From Rhizobium sp. WSM4643 (GTDB taxonomy: Bacteria > Pseudomonadota > Alphaproteobacteria > Rhizobiales > Rhizobiaceae), in the NCBI RefSeq assembly GCF_025152745.1, contig NZ_CP104040.1, positions 496,001 through 560,000 of the forward strand: a stretch of DNA of 64,000 nucleotides. The letters run 5' to 3'. The position numbers were made by a program, and so were the translations under genes. This document shows positions 45,844 through 54,230 of this stretch, piece after piece; positions within the stretch are counted from its first letter, which is position 1, and every line of letters begins with the position of its first letter. Below the pieces are notes generated by a model, which was not told the DNA's origin, ran no database searches, and saw only the letters and a program-made list of their open reading frames with translations.

Positions 45844-46092
45844 ATGACTGAATCCGGTGACAAGAAGCAGCTTTTGCATCTCGTTTTTGGCGGCGAACTG
45901 GAAAGCCTCGATGACGTCCAGTTCCGTGATCTGCAGGGTCTCGATATCGTCGGCATTTTCCCGGATTATGCCACGGCGCTGACAGCCTGGAAGGCGAAGG
46001 CGCAGCAGACGGTCGACAATGCGCATATGCGCTACTTCATCGTCCACATGCATCGTCTCCTTGATCCGCAGGAAAAGGCCAAGGGCAACTGA
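45844..46092 (+). CDS. DUF4170 family small protein
   Basis: This 82-residue cytosolic protein is conserved in Rhizobiales next to cysQ and waaA. The core LHLVFGGELESLDDVQFRDL and the later AWKAKAQQTVDNAHMRYF are the family landmarks. Function is unknown. It lies 62 bp after cysQ and 170 bp before waaA. Confidence 0.85.
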   Translation: MTESGDKKQLLHLVFGGELESLDDVQFRDLQGLDIVGIFPDYATALTAWKAKAQQTVDNAHMRYFIVHMHRLLDPQEKAKGN

Positions 46093-46262
46093 CCTCGACA
46101 AATGCTGGCGGCCGACCGCTCGGCGAGCGGGGTTTTCGTGCATCGACGCCCGTCGATCCGGATTGTCTGACGCATTCTGAACAAATTGATCGGTCATTGC
46201 GGCCGCAACGATAATGAGGGAATGGGTTTGATGTCGATCGGTTTGGATCGGAGGCTGGCGCA

Positions 46263-47582
46263 ATGAGTTCTCGGATGGCGCGCTTCGGTTTGAGCGCATA
46301 CCGTCTGGCGGGAACCGTGGCCTCTCCTGTCGTCGGTCTCTATATCACCTACCGCACGGCCAAGGGCAAGGAAGACCGGGCGCGCCGCCTGGAGCGCTTC
46401 GGCTATCCGAGCGCCAACCGGCCACAGGGCCCGCTCATCTGGTTTCACGCGGCAAGCGTCGGTGAAACCAATGCCGTCATCCCGCTGATCCGCGAAATCC
46501 GTCGCCGCGAAATCCATGTCGTCCTGACAACCGGCACCATCACATCCGCCAAGCTCGCCGCCGAGCGCCTCGGCCAGGAAGCGATCCATCAATATGTGCC
46601 GCTCGACCTGAAGCCCTCCGTCAGCCGATTCCTCGACTATTGGCAGCCCGATTGCGCCATCATCGCCGAATCCGAGATCTGGCCGGCAACGGTGCTGGAG
46701 CTTGGCCGCCGCCGCATTCCGCAGATACTGATCAATGCCCGCATGTCGGACCGCTCCTTCGCCCGCTGGCGCCGCCGCCCGGCGATCGCCGAAGCCTTGT
46801 TCGAGAATCTTGCCCTCGTCATCGCCCAGTCGGATGTCGATGCCGAACGTTTCCGCGATCTCGGCGCCGTCCCCGTCATCACCTCGGGCAATCTGAAGGT
46901 CGATACCGACGCGCCGCCTTATGACAGCGCTGTCTTCGCCCGCTATAAGAAGCAGATCGGCGACCGCAAGACCTGGGCGGCGATCTCGACCTTCGACGGC
47001 GAGGAGAACGCTGCCGCCATCGTTCACCGGGCGTTGAGGGAGCGCGACCGTCAGTTGACGATCATCGTGCCGCGCCATCCCGAGCGTAGCGACGAGATCG
47101 AGGCGGCCCTGGTCAAGCAGGGGCTGAAGGTCGCCCGCCGCACCCGCGACGATGTCTTGTCCGCCGATGTCGATATCTTTCTCGGCGATACGATCGGCGA
47201 AATGGGCCTCTATTTGAGACTGACGGAAATCGCCTTCGTCGGCCGCTCGCTCTTTGCCGAAGGTGGCCAGAACCCGCTGGAGCCCGCCATGCTCGGCTGC
47301 GCCATTCTCTCCGGCGGCCATGTGCAGAATTTCCGCGATGCCTATCAGAAGCTTGCCCGCAGCGGCAGCGCCCGCATGGTGCGCGATACCGAAATGCTGG
47401 CCAAGGGCGTGCATTACCTGCTGACCAATGACGAAGCCCGCCGCAATATGATCGAAGCCGGCATCACCGCCGTGCACGAGATGCGCGGCGCGCTGACTGC
47501 GACAGTCAAGGGGCTGGAACCCTATATCAATCCGCTGACGGTGAAGGCGCGGCTGCTGCCCAAGGCCGTGGCCCAGGTCTGA
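46263..47582 (+). CDS. waaA: 3-deoxy-D-manno-octulosonic acid (Kdo) transferase
   Basis: This 439-residue inner-membrane-associated glycosyltransferase adds Kdo residues to lipid IV-A in LPS core synthesis. An N-terminal hydrophobic anchor is followed by the glycosyltransferase N-domain with LIWFHAASVGETNA (catalytic Glu in the family) and ESEIWP. The C-terminal GT-B half carries FVGRSLFAEGGQNPLEPAMLG, the family's donor-binding motif. It works upstream of lpxK's product route, and lpxK lies 0.8 kb downstream on the same strand. Confidence 0.95.
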   Translation: MSSRMARFGLSAYRLAGTVASPVVGLYITYRTAKGKEDRARRLERFGYPSANRPQGPLIWFHAASVGETNAVIPLIREIRRREIHVVLTTGTITSAKLAAERLGQEAIHQYVPLDLKPSVSRFLDYWQPDCAIIAESEIWPATVLELGRRRIPQILINARMSDRSFARWRRRPAIAEALFENLALVIAQSDVDAERFRDLGAVPVITSGNLKVDTDAPPYDSAVFARYKKQIGDRKTWAAISTFDGEENAAAIVHRALRERDRQLTIIVPRHPERSDEIEAALVKQGLKVARRTRDDVLSADVDIFLGDTIGEMGLYLRLTEIAFVGRSLFAEGGQNPLEPAMLGCAILSGGHVQNFRDAYQKLARSGSARMVRDTEMLAKGVHYLLTNDEARRNMIEAGITAVHEMRGALTATVKGLEPYINPLTVKARLLPKAVAQV

Positions 47583-47588
47583 GGAGAT

Positions 47589-48314
47589 ATGATGTCGGCA
47601 GCGTCCCCTATCAAAGGCATTCTCTTCGACAAGGACGGTACGCTGCTCGACTATGACGAGAGCTGGTTGCCGGTCAACCGCGAGCTTGCTCGCATGGCAG
47701 CTCAGGGGGATGAGCTTCTCGCCAACCGGCTGCTTTCCGCCTGCGGCATGGATCCGGTGACCGGCCATATCATTCCCGACAGCCTGCTTGCCGCCGGCAA
47801 TACCCGCCAGATCGCTTCGGGCCTCGTTGCGGCGGGCTCGATGGTCGATGTCGACGAGTTGACGGTCCGCCTCGACGAGCTCTTTTCCAGCGCCGCCGAA
47901 TTTTCTGTGCCGGTGACCGACCTCGCCGGTTTTTTCGCCCGGCTGCATCGGCGCGGCTTCAAGCTCGGTGTCGCCTCCAGCGACAATGAACGGTCGATCC
48001 GCCAGACGGCCGAACGCTTCGGTTTCGCCCGTTATGTCGATTATATCGCCGGCTACGACAGCGGCTTCGGCGTCAAGCCGGAGCCGGGCATGGTGCTCGG
48101 CTTCTGCGCTGCGACCGGTCTTTCGCCTGAAGAGGTCGCCATTGTCGGCGACAACAATCACGATCTGCACATGGGTCTGAATGCCGGCACCGGCCTGAGG
48201 ATCGCGGTGCTGACCGGCACCGGTTCGCGGGAGACGCTGGCCGCCGCGGCCGATCATGTACTCGACGATATCACCGCCATCGAGACCCTGCTGCCGGACC
48301 TGCAGCCGGCCTGA
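47589..48314 (+). CDS. HAD-superfamily hydrolase, phosphoglycolate-phosphatase-like
   Basis: This 241-residue protein has HAD motif I ILFDKDGTLLDYD (nucleophile Asp at about residue 14), motif II LGVASSDN, motif III Lys in GVKPEPG and motif IV AIVGDNNHDLHMGLNAG. The four-helix cap is of the Gph/PGMB type. It sits between waaA and lpxK on the same strand, 6 bp after waaA, so it is almost certainly in the same operon. A role in lipopolysaccharide synthesis is possible but not shown by sequence. Confidence 0.9.
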   Translation: MMSAASPIKGILFDKDGTLLDYDESWLPVNRELARMAAQGDELLANRLLSACGMDPVTGHIIPDSLLAAGNTRQIASGLVAAGSMVDVDELTVRLDELFSSAAEFSVPVTDLAGFFARLHRRGFKLGVASSDNERSIRQTAERFGFARYVDYIAGYDSGFGVKPEPGMVLGFCAATGLSPEEVAIVGDNNHDLHMGLNAGTGLRIAVLTGTGSRETLAAAADHVLDDITAIETLLPDLQPA

Positions 48315-48416
48315 CGGGTAAGGGCTTGCATTTTTTCAGGTTTTGGCTTCTCAATCCCGCCGTCGAGAAGCAGGGGACTGGCCGTAACAGAGGCGGACAG
48401 GGAGCGGGACGGCAAG

Positions 48417-49490
48417 ATGATATCCGAAGCGCCGCCGTTCTGGTGGAGGAAAGCCGATTGGCGGGCCTGGCTGCTGCTGCCGCTTTCTTTTCTCTATGGC
48501 CGTATCGCCGGCCACCGCATGGCCCATGCGCGCCGCGCCTCCGTGCCCGTTCCGGTCATCTGCATCGGCAATTTCACCGTCGGCGGCGCCGGCAAGACGC
48601 CGACGGCGCTGACGATCGCCCGCGCAGCCAAGGCGAAGGGCCTGAAGCCCGGCTTTCTCAGCAGGGGTTACGGCGGCTCGCTCGATGTGACGACCGTGGT
48701 CGATCCCGGTCATCACCGCGCGGTCGCCGTCGGCGATGAGCCGTTGCTGCTTGCCCAGGAGGCGCTGACGGTGATTTCGCGCCGGCGCGTCGAAGGGGCT
48801 CAGCGCCTGGTGGCGGAGGGCGCCGATCTCATCATCATGGATGACGGGTTCCAGAGCGCCCGGCTGGCGATCGACTATGCCCTGCTGGTCATCGACGCGA
48901 CCCGCGGCCTCGGCAACGGCCATATCGTGCCGGGCGGTCCGGTCCGCGCGCCGATCCGCCAGCAGCTGCGGTCTGCGACGGCGCTGCTGAAGGTCGGCGG
49001 CGGCAATGCCGCCGACAGGATTGTCCGCATAGCGGCGCGCGCGGCAAAGCCCTATTTCACCGCATCGCTGAAAGTGCGCGGCGACAATACGCTGGCCGGC
49101 ACGAAGGTGCTTGCCTTCGCCGGCATCGCCGATCCCGCCAAATTCTTCCGCACGGTCGAATCCCGCGGCGCCGAGATCGTCGTCGCCAAGTCCTTCGGAG
49201 ATCACGAGCACCTGACCGAGGAGGAGATCGACGACATCCTGACGACCGCCGAACGGCAAGGCCTTCTGATCGTCACCACCTCCAAGGATTTCGTCCGCCT
49301 CTCCGGCCATCACGGCAAGGCGGCGCAGCTCGCCGACAGGAGCCTGGTGATCGAGGTCGATATGGTTTTCGAGGATCACCTCGCCCCCAGCCTCATCATC
49401 GACCGGGCGATCGCCGCCTGCCGCGAGCGACGGCTGCGAGAGATGAAGGCCGGGATTAAATCGATTCCGGGAAAGACTGAGCCGCTCTAA
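48417..49490 (+). CDS. lpxK: Tetraacyldisaccharide 4'-kinase
   Basis: This 357-residue inner-membrane-associated kinase phosphorylates the 4' position of the lipid A disaccharide to give lipid IV-A. The P-loop lies in [15 protein letters not shown] (about residues 55-69), with [10 protein letters not shown] and the conserved MDDGFQS following. An N-terminal hydrophobic segment ([15 protein letters not shown]) is the membrane anchor. R. etli later removes this 4' phosphate with LpxF, which is not in view. It is the last gene of the cysQ-lpxK run before an accessory ABC cluster. Confidence 0.95.
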   Translation: MISEAPPFWWRKADWRAWLLLPLSFLYGRIAGHRMAHARRASVPVPVICIGNFTVGGAGKTPTALTIARAAKAKGLKPGFLSRGYGGSLDVTTVVDPGHHRAVAVGDEPLLLAQEALTVISRRRVEGAQRLVAEGADLIIMDDGFQSARLAIDYALLVIDATRGLGNGHIVPGGPVRAPIRQQLRSATALLKVGGGNAADRIVRIAARAAKPYFTASLKVRGDNTLAGTKVLAFAGIADPAKFFRTVESRGAEIVVAKSFGDHEHLTEEEIDDILTTAERQGLLIVTTSKDFVRLSGHHGKAAQLADRSLVIEVDMVFEDHLAPSLIIDRAIAACRERRLREMKAGIKSIPGKTEPL

Positions 49491-49541
49491 CGAGCTGCTG
49501 CAAAACGTCTCGTCCTGCGCACATCCATATATGCAATGCGA

Positions 49542-50426
49542 TCACGCGATCGAGTGAAGCAAAGTTTCGCGGGCGGAAGTCAGATGCAACCGGCATGCGC
49601 GATCGATCAACGGGATATTGCGGCTTTCGAGGGCTTCGATCAGCGCGAGATGTTCGCCAATGGCCACCTCATTCCGCGCTCGTTCATCACGCTTGTTCCA
49701 CTGATAGTGATAGTGAAACACCATGGCTATCACGTCTTGGAAACTTTCGATAAAGCGGTTTGGCACGACTGCCGTAATCAGCCGGTGGAAGCGGCTGTCC
49801 AGCTCCGAGAAATCCTGAAACCGTGCGTCGATATCCGCGAGTAGTTCTAAATGTGCCGCCCGCATGGATTGGATCTGTTTCCAGAGGGGCGACCCGTCGG
49901 GCAGGGCAGCGAAAAGCCGTGCGGAGCGCATTTCGAACATCTCTCTGATCTCGAACAATTCGAGTGCGAAACTGGCTGTGAACCCTTTAAAAACCCAGCC
50001 CGCATTCTGACGCTTCTCGATCAGCCCATATTTCTGAAATCGATTGAGAAACTCACGGACAATCGTTGTCGCGACGCCGAATTTCCGAGCCAATTCCGTC
50101 TCATTGATTTCTGTACCCGGACAGGCATCGCCGCGCAGCATCCATTCCATGAAGCTCGTCTCGACCTGTTCGGAAATGGCTAAGGTCTCTTCCTTCGGAT
50201 AGCGCGCTATCTGCTGCGGTTGTTCACCTATAATCCGCCTGTGCGCTTCAGATATGATGATCCCACGTGCGGACATCCCGGCCAGCACCTTCCGCACCGT
50301 TGTTCTGCTCACGCCAAGCTGGGCGCGCAGTGCATTTTCGGACGGCAATTCCTCCCCAAGATCGAGCGTCCGAATGATATCGATCATATCATTGAATGCC
50401 CGCTTGAAGGTCGTATCCGTTCGCAT
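49542..50426 (-). CDS. GntR/FadR-family regulator with two winged-helix domains
   Basis: This 294-residue protein is unusual in carrying two apparent GntR-type DNA-binding segments. The first is at about residues 22-60 (ELPSENALRAQLGVSRTTVR). The second is at about residues 100-140 (EINETELARKFGVATTIVRE then GLIEKRQNAGWVF). A FCD-type effector domain follows (EIREMFEMRSARLFA; ELDSRFHRLI), with histidines that may bind metal. It is divergent from the ABC transporter operon, with about 100 bp between them, and probably controls it. The effector is probably the transported sugar or a product. Confidence 0.88.
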   Translation of the reverse strand: MRTDTTFKRAFNDMIDIIRTLDLGEELPSENALRAQLGVSRTTVRKVLAGMSARGIIISEAHRRIIGEQPQQIARYPKEETLAISEQVETSFMEWMLRGDACPGTEINETELARKFGVATTIVREFLNRFQKYGLIEKRQNAGWVFKGFTASFALELFEIREMFEMRSARLFAALPDGSPLWKQIQSMRAAHLELLADIDARFQDFSELDSRFHRLITAVVPNRFIESFQDVIAMVFHYHYQWNKRDERARNEVAIGEHLALIEALESRNIPLIDRACRLHLTSARETLLHSIA

Positions 50427-50448
50427 GGCACAACTCCTGGCATGGTTA

Positions 50449-50507
50449 CTTATCCATAAAAAACAAGTTGACGCACGTGTATCATATGTTTCTTATGTAT
50501 AAAAAAC
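50449..50507. promoter_or_regulatory. Direct repeats in the regulator/transporter gap
   Basis: CTTATCCATAAAAAAC (50449-50464) and CTTATGTATAAAAAAC (50492-50507) match at 14 of 16 bases with a 43-bp period, about four helical turns. A TTGACG between them (50468-50473) could be a -35 box. Two equal sites would suit a regulator with duplicated DNA-binding domains. Confidence 0.5.
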
Positions 50508-50525
50508 GGGGGAGGCTAGGGGAAT

Positions 50526-51584
50526 TTGGAAGACTCCGGGATTCTGCCTCAGAATTCGTCGCGGCCTGGTGGTTCGCAGGATGCAGCCTTCCATCCGAGA
50601 CAATCCGGCATCACTTTGGGGCTGAGGCTATTGAGCCTGGGCCCTCTATTGATCCTGATTATGCTCATCGCCGTCGTCAGTTTGATCACGCCGGCGTTTC
50701 TAAAGCCCGTTAATCTCGGGAACATCCTGGCCCAGACAGCAGTGATTGCTGTTGTGGCAATGGGGCAGCAGCTCGTTATCCTGACGCGCGGCATCGACCT
50801 GTCCGTAGGCTCGAATCTTGCGCTCGCGACGGTCATCGGCGGATTGGTGTACCAGCAGGTCGATTCCTCGATCGTCGTCATTTTGGCCATGCTGATTGCC
50901 GGTGCTGCTATCGGTGCGGTCAACGGCCTGGTCTTTGTCTATGGCCGGCTGCCACACCCCTTTATCATTACACTTGCGACTTTGAGTATCTGCCGCGGCC
51001 TCGCACTTGCATTGGCGCCCGGCCACACCACCATGCGCGGGATGCCCGATGCGGTGACAGCAATCGGCGGCGGCACGACGTTTGGTGTGCCCAATTCCTT
51101 CTTTGCCGTTGCGATGTTCGGGCTTCTTTTTCTGATCCTGACGAAGTCGATGGTCTTTGGCCGATGGGTCTATGCGGTCGGCGGCGCGCCGAATGCCGCC
51201 AGAAGCATGGGTATACCGGCAAAGGGTGTTCTGCTCGCAACCTACGTTATTTGCGGCTTTTGTGCAGGTGTCGGCGCGGTGCTGCTCGCAGGACGGACCG
51301 CCGCCGCCTCGCCAATTTACGGCAACCTTTTGGAACTCGACACGATTGCTGCAGTGATTATCGGCGGCGCCAGCTTCCTTGGCGGACGAGGCCATCTCGG
51401 CCACGCCCTGATCGGCGCCGTGCTGATCGGCGTTATCCGCAACGCCCTTAACCTTCTCGGGGTCGACGTGTTCTTTCAAATGATCGCGATTGGGCTCGTC
51501 ATCGTCATCGCCGTAGAGGCCGACGTGCTTCGTAACCATCTCGAGGCGCGCGCGCGTGTGCTTCAATCGGCGAGAGTGCAATGA
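50526..51584 (+). CDS. Sugar ABC transporter permease (RbsC/FrcC-like)
   Basis: This 352-residue inner-membrane permease is of the ribose/fructose/galactoside (CUT2) class. About ten hydrophobic segments include AMGQQLVILTRGIDLSVG, the family's RGIDLSVGS signature, and IGGASFLGGRGHLGHALIGA. The likely start is a TTG at 50526 with AGGGGAA a few bases upstream; no ATG in frame lies between there and the first conserved residues. It overlaps the ATPase gene by 4 bp. Substrate is a sugar or polyol by family. Confidence 0.9.
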   Translation: MEDSGILPQNSSRPGGSQDAAFHPRQSGITLGLRLLSLGPLLILIMLIAVVSLITPAFLKPVNLGNILAQTAVIAVVAMGQQLVILTRGIDLSVGSNLALATVIGGLVYQQVDSSIVVILAMLIAGAAIGAVNGLVFVYGRLPHPFIITLATLSICRGLALALAPGHTTMRGMPDAVTAIGGGTTFGVPNSFFAVAMFGLLFLILTKSMVFGRWVYAVGGAPNAARSMGIPAKGVLLATYVICGFCAGVGAVLLAGRTAAASPIYGNLLELDTIAAVIIGGASFLGGRGHLGHALIGAVLIGVIRNALNLLGVDVFFQMIAIGLVIVIAVEADVLRNHLEARARVLQSARVQ

Positions 51585-52345
51585 ACCCTGCATCGACCAC
51601 ACCGGCACTTTCGGTTCGAAACGCCCAGAAGCGCTTCGGCGCCATCCATGCCCTGAAAAATGTAAGCTTTGATGCCTATGCAGGTGAGGTAACCGCTCTC
51701 TTGGGTGACAATGGCGCAGGCAAGTCAACGCTCGTCAAGTGCATCAGTGGGCTTCATAGTCTCGACGAGGGAGAGATTCTCGTGGATGGTGCGCCCGTAT
51801 CGCTCCATTCAACGGCGGCCGCCCGCCGCGCCGGTATTGAAACCGTCTATCAGGATCTGGCGCTTTTCGACAACCTGACCCCGGTGCAGAATTTCTATTG
51901 CGGACGAGAAATCTCTTTCCCCTCCTGGCTGCCGCGTCCGCTCCGCTTCCTCAACACCGGCGCGATGAAGCGGGAGGCAGCAAGTGTCATCGATCGCCTG
52001 AAGGTTAAACTGCCGAGATTCGACGCGCCGGTTGCGCTGATGTCTGGGGGGCAGCGGCAGGCGATCGCGGTCGCGCGCGCCATTGTTTTTGCGCGCAAGC
52101 TGGTGGTCCTTGACGAACCAACGGCCGCCCTCGGGCTTCGCGAGTCTCGCCAGGTTCTTGACCTTATCCATCAGCTCAAGGCCGACGGCAATGCCGTGAT
52201 CATCATCACGCACAATATGGAGCATGTCGTCGAAATCGCCGATCGGGCGGTTGTGCTGCGGCAGGGTCGCAAGGTGGGTGAACTGAAGCCGACCGAAGCG
52301 AACAAGCAGGACCTTGTCGCGATGATTGTCGGCGCCGAGGCTTAA
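51581..52345 (+). CDS. Sugar ABC transporter ATP-binding protein (single domain)
   Basis: This 254-residue ATPase has Walker A GDNGAGKST (about residue 38), signature MSGGQRQAIAVARAI and Walker B LVVLDEPTAAL. Unlike RbsA or MglA, which fuse two ATPase domains (about 500 residues), it has only one, as in FrcA of Sinorhizobium. It should therefore work as a homodimer with the upstream permease. Start and permease stop overlap as ATGA. Confidence 0.93.
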   Translation: MNPASTTPALSVRNAQKRFGAIHALKNVSFDAYAGEVTALLGDNGAGKSTLVKCISGLHSLDEGEILVDGAPVSLHSTAAARRAGIETVYQDLALFDNLTPVQNFYCGREISFPSWLPRPLRFLNTGAMKREAASVIDRLKVKLPRFDAPVALMSGGQRQAIAVARAIVFARKLVVLDEPTAALGLRESRQVLDLIHQLKADGNAVIIITHNMEHVVEIADRAVVLRQGRKVGELKPTEANKQDLVAMIVGAEA

Positions 52346-52423
52346 GGGAGATCGCTGCTTCATTGGGGCAGTGGGCAACGAGATCGCTCTAGAGGAGGGC
52401 GGTCGAAACATGGGAGGTCTATC

Positions 52424-53341
52424 ATGAAACCGCAATCCCTGCTGGGAGCTCTTGCGCTTCTGGCCGTCGCTGCAGTGCCGGCCTTGGCGCAGGAGCCGGT
52501 CAAGCTCGGCTTTATAACCAAATTCCCTGTACCATTCTTCGCAACAATGGAGAACGCCGCCAAAGATTATGCGAAGAGAAATCCCGGCGTCGAGATCATC
52601 TACGGGCAGGGCACATCAGCAACCGACATCGAGGGCCAGATTGCACAGATCGAATCCATGGTGACACGAGGCGTGCAGGGCATTGCCCTCACGCCAGTCG
52701 ATCCTACCGTGTCGACTGCGCTGGACAAGGCGGTGGCGGCCGGCGTCAAGGTCGTGCTGATGGATAACAACATTCCGGATTGGAAAGGCAGGACGGCGCT
52801 TGCCACGACCAATAATTTCGCTGCGGGCAAAATCGCCGGCGAATATCTCAAGACTGTTCTTAAAGCCGGCGATACGCTCGGGATTCTCGAGGGCGTGCCC
52901 GGTGTGCCGGCGCTTGATGACCGCGTAAACGGTATGCTTGAAGGGCTGAACGGCCTTGATGTCAAGATCGTCGGGAAAGGCGCAACAAACTGCACCGAGG
53001 AGCTTGGGATCAGTGTCGCCGAGGATCTGCTGACGAAAAACCCGGATCTCAAGGCCATTTATGCCGCTTGCGGCCCGCCCGCTGCTGGCGCGGCGCGCGC
53101 AATCAAGAACGCTGGCACTGCCAATGACAAGATTGTGCTGGTCGGTTTCGATTTCTGCTGCGGCGAAGAGGAAGCGCTGAAGAGTGGAGTCGAGGATGCG
53201 TCGGTGGCGCAGTTCCCCACCAAGATGGCCGAACTCGGTGTGGATGCGCTGGTAAAATCGATTCGCGGAGAGAAGGTTGAGTCTTTGATCGATTCCGGCG
53301 CTGCGCTCGTGACGCCTGAGAATATGGCGAAGTTCAAGTGA
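52424..53341 (+). CDS. Sugar ABC transporter substrate-binding protein
   Basis: This 305-residue periplasmic protein has a signal peptide cleaved after A-L-A (about residue 22) and a type I periplasmic-binding (RbsB-like) fold. FITKFPVPFFATMENAAKDYA and GIALTPVDPTVSTALDKAV are the usual family segments. Two cysteines, CCGEEE, form a vicinal pair, which is rare in this group. It completes the permease-ATPase-binding-protein operon. Substrate unknown; no sugar kinase or dehydrogenase lies nearby. Confidence 0.92.
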   Translation: MKPQSLLGALALLAVAAVPALAQEPVKLGFITKFPVPFFATMENAAKDYAKRNPGVEIIYGQGTSATDIEGQIAQIESMVTRGVQGIALTPVDPTVSTALDKAVAAGVKVVLMDNNIPDWKGRTALATTNNFAAGKIAGEYLKTVLKAGDTLGILEGVPGVPALDDRVNGMLEGLNGLDVKIVGKGATNCTEELGISVAEDLLTKNPDLKAIYAACGPPAAGAARAIKNAGTANDKIVLVGFDFCCGEEEALKSGVEDASVAQFPTKMAELGVDALVKSIRGEKVESLIDSGAALVTPENMAKFK

Positions 53342-53367
53342 ACCGTTGCCCCATGTCGATCGCGTAG

Positions 53368-53389
53368 GCGGGGAGTCAAAGCTCCCCGC
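53368..53389 (+). terminator. Hairpin after the ABC operon
   Basis: An 8-bp stem, GCGGGGAG-TCAAAG-CTCCCCGC, lies 26 bp after the binding-protein stop. It has no T-run, so termination efficiency is uncertain. The loop overlaps the stop codon of the LysR remnant on the other strand. Confidence 0.55.
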
Positions 53390-53578
53390 TGTCGGGAATG
53401 ATATCGTCGAGCCCTGCGGCCCGGAGCCACGTTGGCCAGCCGATACGGGCGTTGTCGTGGATGAGCCTATGATATTTCAAGTCGCCGGGTAACCGGAGCG
53501 GATATTCTCCCTGGAGCAACTCCGGGCTGCAGACCGGAGAACCATCACAGCCAGAACCTCCGACGCAGATGGCAGCAG
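53376..53578 (-). pseudogene. Remnant of a LysR-family (GcvA-like) regulator gene
   Basis: The minus strand reads in one open frame as ...VCSPELLQGEYPLRLPGD... then LKYHRLIHDNARIGWPTWLR and AAGL, then a stop at 53376. This matches the middle of the GcvA-type effector domain, where C-S-P-x-L-L and L-I-H-D...W-x-x-W-x-x-A-A-G are signatures. There is no start codon. The N-terminal two thirds are missing: the frame ends at the MITE boundary at 53579. The C-terminal 50 or so residues are missing too. On the far side of the MITE no LysR sequence continues. Confidence 0.8.
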
Positions 53579-53936
53579 CTAGAGCCTTTCCGGGCTAGAT
53601 TGCAGTATTCTGTTGGCTCAAACGGAGTCGGATGGTCGACCGGCCGGCGCGCGTCGTAGCCAAGCTCTACGGCCAAGCCGGCCGGTCGATCAGCCGGCCC
53701 GTTTCAGCCAACCTTCCCGCAGATTTGCCTGGCAAATCTGCAAGACTCAGAATCGCCGGGCGCACGTATCGCTTCGCCATGGCGAAGCGGTGCGGCCGGT
53801 GGGCCGGGCATCTTTCCGCCAGGATCAAAGGCGATCGGCTCGGACGTACCAAGGGGTATGCCCTTCGCCAATCGCCTCTGCCCTGACGAAAACCTGCTCC
53901 GGCAGAATGCTTCAATCTAACCCGGAAAGGCTCTAG
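53579..53936. mobile_element. MITE-like element, copy 2 (358 bp)
   Basis: It has the same length and ends as copy 1 (5113-5470), with only scattered substitutions. It starts and ends with CTAG and has about 34-bp terminal inverted repeats. It borders the LysR remnant on one side. On the other, its CTAG gives the stop codon of the DUF2093 gene. It encodes no transposase. Confidence 0.85.
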
Positions 53937-54163
53937 CGCCGCTGGTTCGGCAGCACACCGGCGCGTTTGTCGGCATCGATTGCCGAGATCACGTCGGCAT
54001 AGGGCTCCTGCCGGGCGACGCTCCAATAGCGTAATTCGTCGAGCGGGATCTGTTTTCCCGTCATCGCGCAGACGACATAGGAGCCGGGCGAGAGAATCTG
54101 GAAATCGCCATCGAGATACCGGATCTTCGCCTCGCGGTTTCCGTGTCCTTCGAACAAATTCAT
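53933..54163 (-). CDS. DUF2093 family protein, stop codon within the MITE end
   Basis: This 76-residue protein has the DUF2093 core AKIRYLDGDFQILSPGSYVVCAMTG (split: AKIRYLDGDF, QILSPGSYVV, CAMTGKQIPLDELRYW). Function is unknown; it is widespread in Rhizobiales. The TAG stop is made by the terminal CTAG of the MITE copy 2, so the last residues may have been changed by the insertion. It lies downstream of mutL in the same direction with a 67-bp gap. Confidence 0.85.
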   Translation of the reverse strand: MNLFEGHGNREAKIRYLDGDFQILSPGSYVVCAMTGKQIPLDELRYWSVARQEPYADVISAIDADKRAGVLPNQRR

Positions 54164-54230
54164 GCGCTCCGTTCCCTGCAGTCTGTCATCCGTCTGCCAT
54201 ACTCCCGCAAGGGCTGCTTTTCCAGCTTTT

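Noticed and set aside
46194..48257. Antisense 687-codon open frame across waaA and the HAD gene
   Set aside because: It crosses two well-supported genes and has no domain; it is a codon-bias shadow.
51155..51240. Internal start inside the permease gene (GTG/ATG rich region)
   Set aside because: The frames there are out of register with the permease, which has continuous membrane segments on both sides.
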